Part shown: positions 1 to 9,000 of the stretch, one piece after another | Position numbering within the stretch: the stretch's first letter is position 1 | Layout of the letters: every line of letters starts with the position of its first letter | Assembly: GCF_947495325.1 (NCBI RefSeq) | Contig: NZ_CANLYK010000002.1 | Coordinates: 434,001 to 498,000 of the forward strand | DNA: 64,000 bases | Direction of reading: 5' to 3' | Source: an uncultured Allomuricauda sp. | GTDB taxonomy: Bacteria; Bacteroidota; Bacteroidia; Flavobacteriales; Flavobacteriaceae | The notes under the pieces: generated by a model | What the model saw: only the letters and a program-made list of their open reading frames with translations | Database searches by the model: none | Told to the model about the DNA's origin: nothing | Program-made: the position numbers and the translations under genes

Positions 1-3000
1 AGGATACCGATTGTATCGGTTTGGGTGAGATTGCTATTTCTGTTCTCAACGTAGAAGCCCAATACTATTATGAAATATCCCAAGGAGGAACAATTGTAGA
101 CACTTTTGGACCCTCCAACGATAACAATTATACTTTTGAAAATTTAAACGACGGGGTATACGATGTTGCCATTTCAACAGATGATGGTTGTGCGTACACG
201 GAACAAGTTACCATCAATGACGTTACGGATTTAGCTGTAACCGCTTTAACGACCAAAAACATTGATTGTACAGATGGTATTATCACTGTAACAGGCTCTG
301 GAGGTTTTCCAAATCCAGATTACACCTATGCTATTTGGAGCTATAATGGAGTAGATCTTTACACCGATGTAGGTGATATTCCAGGTGGTGCCTACCAAGT
401 AGTGAACGATTTCACTTTTACCAATGGTGAAGAAGGGGATTATGAATTTATTGTGGTTGATGGAAACAATTGTTCTTTTGTTTCAAACAGCGTATCAATT
501 GTTGTTGCTCCATCAGTTGAATACACTACCTCTTTAACAGATGAAACTTGTTTTGGTATAGCCGATGGTACATTTGCCGTCAACGTATCCAATTCTAATG
601 GATATACATTATCATACACATTAACATATCCTGATACCTCAACAGTAGCAAATACTTCCGGTTCATTTACAGGATTGCCACAAGGCGATTACTCTTTGGC
701 CATTACCCAAACCCAAGGTTCGGTTTCCTGTAATTTTACAGAAACTTTTACCATAGGTGGACAAGCAAGTGGTATTAGCGGAGACGCAGTGTTGATTCAA
801 GATTATACTTGTTTGCAAGATGGAATTATAGAAGCTCAAAATGTTGCCGGCGGTACCGCACCCTATGAATATAGTATAGATGGCACCAACTTTTCCAGTG
901 CTGTAGGCGCGGAAACTTTTTCAAACCTAACCAATGGCACATATACAATAACCATTCGAGATGCGAACAACTGTACTTTTGCCACAAATGCAATTACGTT
1001 AGACCCATTAAACCCGCCTTCAGATCTAACTTTCGTCGCCACTACACCTAATTGTCCTGCGTTGACTTCAGATGTAACCGTAACCGTGGTGGATGGAAAT
1101 ACCCCGTTCGTTTTTGAAATTACCGCACCATTACCTATTGCCGCGACTTCCATAACTGGAGCCTCTGCAGATTTTGATGGACTTGCTCCAGGAACCTACA
1201 CTTTTCAGGTTACCGATGACAAAGGCTGTGTTTACAGTGAATCTTTCACAATAAACCCTGTAAGCGAAATTAATGTTACAGGACAGTTAGTAAGTAATAT
1301 TACTTGTTTTAACGATACGGATGGTGAGGTTACTTTTACCGTTGCTGATTTTAATACTGATTTCAACTATTCCGTTACAGGACCGGCCAACTTTTCTGCG
1401 AATAACCAAACCAATGGAACTATTCCCTTAACAGGATTGGATGATGGAACCTATACTATAGTTGTAACGGACAACCTTACCAACTGTACTGCAACAACAG
1501 ATGTAACAGTTAATGCTCCAGCCGCAGCTCTCACAATAAGTGCTGCCGAAACTCAACCAACATGTATTGTTGATGGAAGCGTAATACTGACCTCTACTGG
1601 AGGATGGGGTGGAAATACATTTACACTTACCAATCCAGATGCCTCAATTTTTGGAACAAATAGCGCTGGCTCTTTTAATGCACTTACCCAAACGGGTACA
1701 TATACGGCCTCAGTAGCTGATGTTAATGGCTGTATTGTTACAACAACATTCGATTTAGACCCGGCAATCGCACCTGTATTGGCCATCGTGCCAAATGACA
1801 CCTGTTTTGATGATGCTGTTGGTTTAACCCTAACGGCCAATGTGACTTCTGGAGGTGATGGAAATTTTGAGTACAGCCTTAATGGTGGTGCTTTTGGAAC
1901 AAACAATGTTTTCACAGGATTGACCTCAGGAACCTATACTATTGATGTTAGAGATGGCAAAAGCTGTACGGACTCAGCATCCATTACAATAAACCCAGAA
2001 TTAAGTGTTGTGGCCTCGGCCCCAAACATTACCGCTTGTGCAACTACCACTGATGTAGATATAACTGCAGCGGGTGGTGACGGAAACTATGTGTATGCTA
2101 TAGTTGCTGATGGGGTAACGCCAACAACATTTTCAACCACAAACCCCGTTAACATTACCGGTGCTGGCGACTATGATGTTTATGTAAGGGACAACAGTGG
2201 AAATGCAGGCTATTGCGAAGCTTCCTATGATATTACGATTGTTCAAGACGCAGCCTTATCAATTTCTGTGTCCGATTCAGGAATCCAATGTAGTGGTGAG
2301 GCCCAAGCAACTATAACAATAACGGCAACTGGAGGCGAAGCGCCTTACCAATTCAGTATAGATAATGGTGCCAACTATCAACCATCGAATACTTTTGTGA
2401 ATCAGCTTGCAGGTAGTTATAATATTAGAGTGCGTGATGCCAACAACTGTGACGTCACAGATACTTATACGATTACCGAACCGTTGACCCTATCTGCATC
2501 AGCAGCGGTTACCCAATTGGCAGAATGTAATCCAGGTCTTGGAGCCGAAGTAAGAATTACTAATGCTATTGGAGGAACAGCTCCCTATGAATATAGTTTT
2601 GATGGTGGTACAAACTACTCAACAAATCCAATCGGGTTCCTGCTTCCAGGAACACATACCGTATATATTAGGGACGCAAACAACTGTACATTCCCTATGT
2701 CAGTAACCATTGATCCCGAGCCAACTCCTCCGGGAATCACAACAACAGTAGCATATGAATGTGATGGTGAAGGAGTTGTTGCCATTACACCTGATAGTGC
2801 TGATTTTGACTATACTTATGAACTTGATGGAAGCCCAAATACTCCGGCTAACTCCAACATCTTCTCAGATATAGCTACTGGGCCACATACAATTACAGTA
2901 AATTATACAGGTAATATAGCCCCAACATCCAGTGTCTTGTTATTGGAAGATTTTGGGACTGGACCAAATACCAGTATAACTGAAATAGACCCTGTGTACT

Positions 3001-6000
3001 GTTACGAACCTCAAAACGGAACTACAGATATCTGCAATAGTGCAAACTCAAGAATTAATGATGGAGAATATTCTGTAACACAATTAATCGTAAGTCCTTT
3101 TAGTCCTTGGAGAAGCCCTAATGATCATACCGGGAATAGTGGCGGTAGATTTTTAGCAATTAACATAGGTGGTGTTGCCGGTTCAGATGGTATTATTTAT
3201 GCAAAAAGAGGAGTCGAAATCATTCCAAATAGAGATATCACCATATCATTGGAGGCATTTAACTTATTAAGAGGGGACATAGGGAATACTCAAAACGACC
3301 CTAATGTTGAAATTCAATTGGTAGATCCCCTAGAGCCTGATCCAATTTTGGCTGTTATTGCAAGTACAACTACAGGCCTTGTTCCCAAGCACATGAACTT
3401 GGATGATTGGCACAATTATACTGTAACCCTAGATCCTGGTGCTCTCACAAATTTGGATATTGTAATTAGAACGAGGGATGGTGCCACAAGCGGAAATGAT
3501 ATAGCAATAGATGATATACAAGCTTTTCAAGTACCTGAAGTTTGTGCGGGCTCATTAACTGTGGATGTCAACATAGAAGATGGAAATGCATTTGATGCAG
3601 CCGTAACCGCTTTCTCCGATATTTCATGTAATACGGGAACAGATGGTTCCATAACTTTTGAAGTAGAAAATTTTGATATCAACTTTGAATATCAAGTAAA
3701 TAGTGGTGCTTTTTCAGCTCCCCAAACTACAAGCCCAGTAAGCCTGACTGGCCTATCAGCCGGTGCATATACCATAAATGTAAGGACTACAGATAATTTG
3801 GGTAATACGTGTTCAACCTCGTTTAGCCAAACGTTATCAGAGCCCAATGCCCTAGAGACAACGGCTTCCGTCACTACTGTTTTAACCTGTACCAACGGAG
3901 GTGCTACCATCACTGCTTCTGCAACCGGAGGAACTCCTGCTTATGAGTATCAATTGGAAGATGGAGTTGGTGGTATTATCACTGGTTTCGATTATGCAAC
4001 CAATGGGAACAATACCGTTTTTACTGGATTGGCTATTGGAGATTACATTGTTCGCGCCAGGGATACAAACCTCTGTGAAGACCCTGTTGACGCTGTAATT
4101 ACTGTTGCCGATTACATTGACATTACTTTTACCTCCACACCTACTGCATGTTATAGTGGAAACAATGATGGAACCATTCAAGTTGATGTTACAGCAGGTA
4201 ACGGAGATTATCAGTTCAGTATAGATGGAGGGCCATGGATAGCACCAAACACAACGCTCACAAGACATATTTTTAGCAATCTTGCCGCTGGAACATACAC
4301 TATTAATGTGATAGATGATTTTGGATGTACAGGAACGCTTCAAAATATAACAATCAACACGACTATAGTGGCCACCGTTGATGTTGTGGACATAAGCAAC
4401 TGTGCTGATGGAAGCATTACTGTTACGGCAAATGGAGGTGTGCCAAACCTTGAGTACGCATTTGTTCCAACAACTACAAGTCCTACTGGTTTATTTTCAG
4501 TTACAAATACATTTGCCGTTTCTGCTGGAAACGAAGGGGGTTATGATGTATATGTAAGGGATAATTCTGCTACCGTTCCATATTGTGAATTTATGGAGAC
4601 GGTAACTGTAAATCCAGCAACTCCTTTAACGGTTACAAATACACCTACTGACCCTCAATGTCATGATGGCACAGGATCAATACTAGTTGACATTACTTCA
4701 GGAATTAGCCCTTATACCATTCAGATTATTGACCTTGATAACGCTGGAGCTTCTGACCAAACAGATACCAATGTGTTGACAACTAGCAGAACATATTTCA
4801 ACCTAATGCCTGGTGATTACACTATAAATGTAACTGATGCAACGGGTTGTACCGTTTCTGAAACACCTGTAAATATTGCCAATCCAGATGAGCTTACAGC
4901 TACAATTCTAGGTGTTACCCCAGCTACATGTACGGGAGACCCAAATGATTTTGGTTTTGAATTTACCGCCTACCCAACCACTTTGGGAACTATTCAATTT
5001 AGTGCAGACGGAGGAACAACATGGGTTGTTAATACTACACCTGGAACTACGGACCAATTTACAGGATACAATTCCGGTAACATAGTAAATCCTTCTATGC
5101 GAATAGTGGATGGATCAAACAATACGGTATGTCAAACCGATTTTCCTCCATTTATCATTCCATATCCATTGGATGATTTAGATATTACCATTTTACCAAT
5201 TATTGTTAACTGTAACGAATTACAAGTAACTGTAAGAGGGCAGAACGGAACTGACCCCTATGAATACACATATTCGGATGATCCGGCAAACTTTAACCCA
5301 GCTACGGCTACATGGACAGCTCCATTGCCATTGGGTACAACCCATACGTTTTTAGGGTTAGTGCCCGGTAGAACGTATACTTTCTATGTTAGGGATTTTG
5401 CTGGTTGTGTTAGGGAAAGTAGTGTTAATGTAAACGACATCATTGCGGTTCCTTTGGAAATTACTTCGGCCATTACGCCTTCTTGCGATGGTGCCAATAA
5501 CGGAAGTATCTCATATACCGTAACAGACAATCAAGCTCCATTTGGAACTGAGTTTAGGTGGACTGTCTATGACATGTCAACTGGTGTTGCAGTTTCTGTG
5601 GCAAACAGTGGAGGAAATGTACCTTACACCTCTCCTCAAACCGTAACTGTAAATAGCCTTGCTGCTGGAAATTATTTCATCGAAGTAATTGAGGTTGACG
5701 GCGGAGTGGATAGTTGTGTTGGCGCAACAGAAAATGAATTATTGGATGAATTAGATCCGCTGACCGGAACCCCTGTTGTTTTACAAAACATTAGTTGTGA
5801 TTCTCCAGGGTTAATACAAGTTCAAAGCCCATTTGGCGGAGGTGGAATTTATACCTATACGGTTACTGGACCTGCTCCTTTTGTAACCATTACTTCCACT
5901 ACGGACAACCCAATGGAGATTCCTCCGAACTCCCCAGCTGGCAATTATCATGTAACGATTGAAGATCAGTACGGGTGCTCAACTGCACTTGGAAATGTGC

Positions 6001-9000
6001 CATTGACGTTAACGCCCAACCCCACTATTGATGCGATAGATGTTGATAATTGTACAGACCCCTCCACAGTTACAATAACAGCGTCTAGTGGTGCCGCCCA
6101 AATATTCTATTCCTTGGATGGTGGAACCACATATTTGGATAACGGAGGTGTTTTCAATAACATTTCAGCCGGTACTTACAATGTATCTATTTTGGATAGC
6201 AACGGTTGTACAGACGCCAGCACAGTAACAGTACACCCCCTTCTCCAAGTAGATGTTGCGCTTACGAAGCTTTTGGATTGTTCTGTAACTCCTGATGCTC
6301 AAATTACTATTGAGGTGCTTGCAGGATCCGGAAGCTATGACTATGAAATTACTGATGGTAGTGGAACAGTTGTAAGTAGAACTGCCTTGCCAAGCAACCC
6401 TTATGATTTCAATACCACAACTATTGAAAATTACACCATTACAGTATTTGATAACAATACATCAACACCGTGTACCAGGGTGTTTAATATCGATGTCCCG
6501 CCAGCAGTCGTTCCGTCGTTTGTAGTGGATTCATTCACCAATGTTACCTGTAACGGTGATGACAATGGTACAATCTCCGTTGCTGCCGTTGATCTTGGTA
6601 CAGGCCCTTATTCTTTTGAAATAATTACCGGACCTGGAAGCACGGCAACTTTTCCAATACTTCCAACAAGTAACAATAATACCACAGCAACCTTCACAGG
6701 ATTAGAAGGAACTGCGACTGGTATCACATATACGATAGAGGTAACGGCTGCTGATGGTCAGTGTACCACAACGGAAACACAGTTGATTACACAACCCGAT
6801 GCTATTACCAATGTGGATGCATCAGTTGTTGAGTTTGGTTGCGCCTCAGGTAATAACGTGGACAACGCTTCCATTACCATTAACAATGCCTCAACAGGAT
6901 TGCCCATAGGCCCTATTGCCGGTGGAAGTGGAACCTATGTTATCTATGAATTTATTGAAGAAGATGATCCAAATACAGGACCTGTCGAAGCTCCTGCTAT
7001 CGTTCAGTCCGGTACAAATCAGACCTTTATAGAAACTGATATTGCTGGAGGGGTTTATACCATCAATGTATATGATGACAATGGTTGCCTTGGTACTACA
7101 ACAGCAACAATAACTCGTTTTGATGAGTTGTTGAGTGCAAGTGCAGCAATCGATGTTGCTGCAACATGCGTTTCAGGTGAAGACATTACCATTACGGCAA
7201 CAGGCTCCTTTACAACTTCTTTAACAACACCTGCTAATTATGAGTTTAGGTTGTTGCCAAGCGGTAGTTTTCAAGCTTCGGGCAGCTTTACGGGATTGCC
7301 CATTGGAATTAACAATTTTGAGGTAAGAAATACTGTTACCGGATGTATCATAGCAATTTCCCATGACGTTGCTGACCCAGAAGTACTGGATTTAATCGTA
7401 GTCAATACCACGGACATCACCTGTTTTGGTGATACCGATGGCGCGGTGGAATTGGATTTACAGGATGCTTCCAGTGTCACTTACCCAAGCGCCACAACCT
7501 ATACCTTATACTACGACGTAAACAATACACCAACGGATTTGACGGATGATACCACAACAACAGGAGGTGATGCTGATGGTAGTTTTACCATTACCGGACT
7601 TGCCGCTGGAACGTATTATGTTGAGGTAGAAGATACCGACCCACCAGGTTCGGCCTGTACCTATGCACAATCTTTCAATATTGCTGGGCCTAGTGTTGGA
7701 ATTTCTGCAAATACACAAGTTACACCTGTTACTTGTGCCCTAAACGATGGTAGTATTGAAATCATAAACCCTGCCGGTGGATGGGGAGGATATACTTATT
7801 TTGTAGACCTAGCTTCAAACCCAGCACCAACATACCCGGGAAGTTACCAAGCTTCTCCGCTATTTAGTGGTTTAGCTGGTGGTGCTAGCCCTGGAACTGA
7901 TTATCAAGTTTGGGTGGCAGATCAAAATGGATGTGAATTCCAGTTACCCAATGAAAATTTGGTAGACCCAACGACCATAACTGCAACACTTCAAATCAAC
8001 CAAGATAATTGTACCGCACTTCAAGGGGAAATTGAAGTGATTGGAACAGCAGGAGGTCAAGGCTCAAATTACACCTATCAATTGATTAGAAACGGAAGTA
8101 ATGTAGGGTCTCCACAAACTAATCCCGTATTCTCAGGATTGGGTGCTGGTTCCTATGAAGTTTTAATCGCTGATCAATGGTCATGTACGACCACAATAGG
8201 CCCAGAAATATTGCTTGACGAAATGACCGCAACTGCAGCAGTTGTTAAGCCAATAGATTGTTCTGTTAATCCTGGTGGACAAATTACAATCACTGTAAAT
8301 GGTGGTTCATCTAACCTATCTTATGATGTGCTTTTTCCTGACGGATTAACAACCCAAAATAACGCTACGGGCGTATTTACGGGTCTAACACAACCTGGGA
8401 CCTATACTTTTACAATTACAGATGGAGATACGGTTACACCGTGTACCGTGATTGTAACACAGGATTTAGATGATAAGATTGATCCTGTAATTTCCAATGT
8501 AATCATGGTTCCTGTAAGTTGTAACGGAGGTTCGGATGGAAGTCTGACGGTGGAATTGGACCCGGCTTCAGCGGTTAATCCTGTTTATACTTATGAACTT
8601 TATGAAGCTTCAGACCTTGTTACACCCTATAGATTTGCACAAACCAGTGCCGCTTTTGATAACCTTCCTCAAGGTGATTATCGAGTTCGTGTAATTTCCG
8701 CAAGGGCTTGTGAGGATTTCCATGATGAAACGGTTACTGAACCTACTGCTCTTATTGTTTCAGCTACTGCAACACCATTCGCTTGTAACGCAAGCAATAC
8801 GGTTAATACATCAACTATTACCGCAAGCGCTTCAGGAGGAACAGGCCCTTACTTGTATAGTATTGATAATACAAATTTCCAGACGTCTAATACTTTTGAT
8901 ATAATTGATAATGGTGCGGTTCAGAATATAACCGTTTATATAACTGATGCCAATTCCTGTTCAGAAACAGCAGTGGTTGCACCTATTGAACCTATCAATG

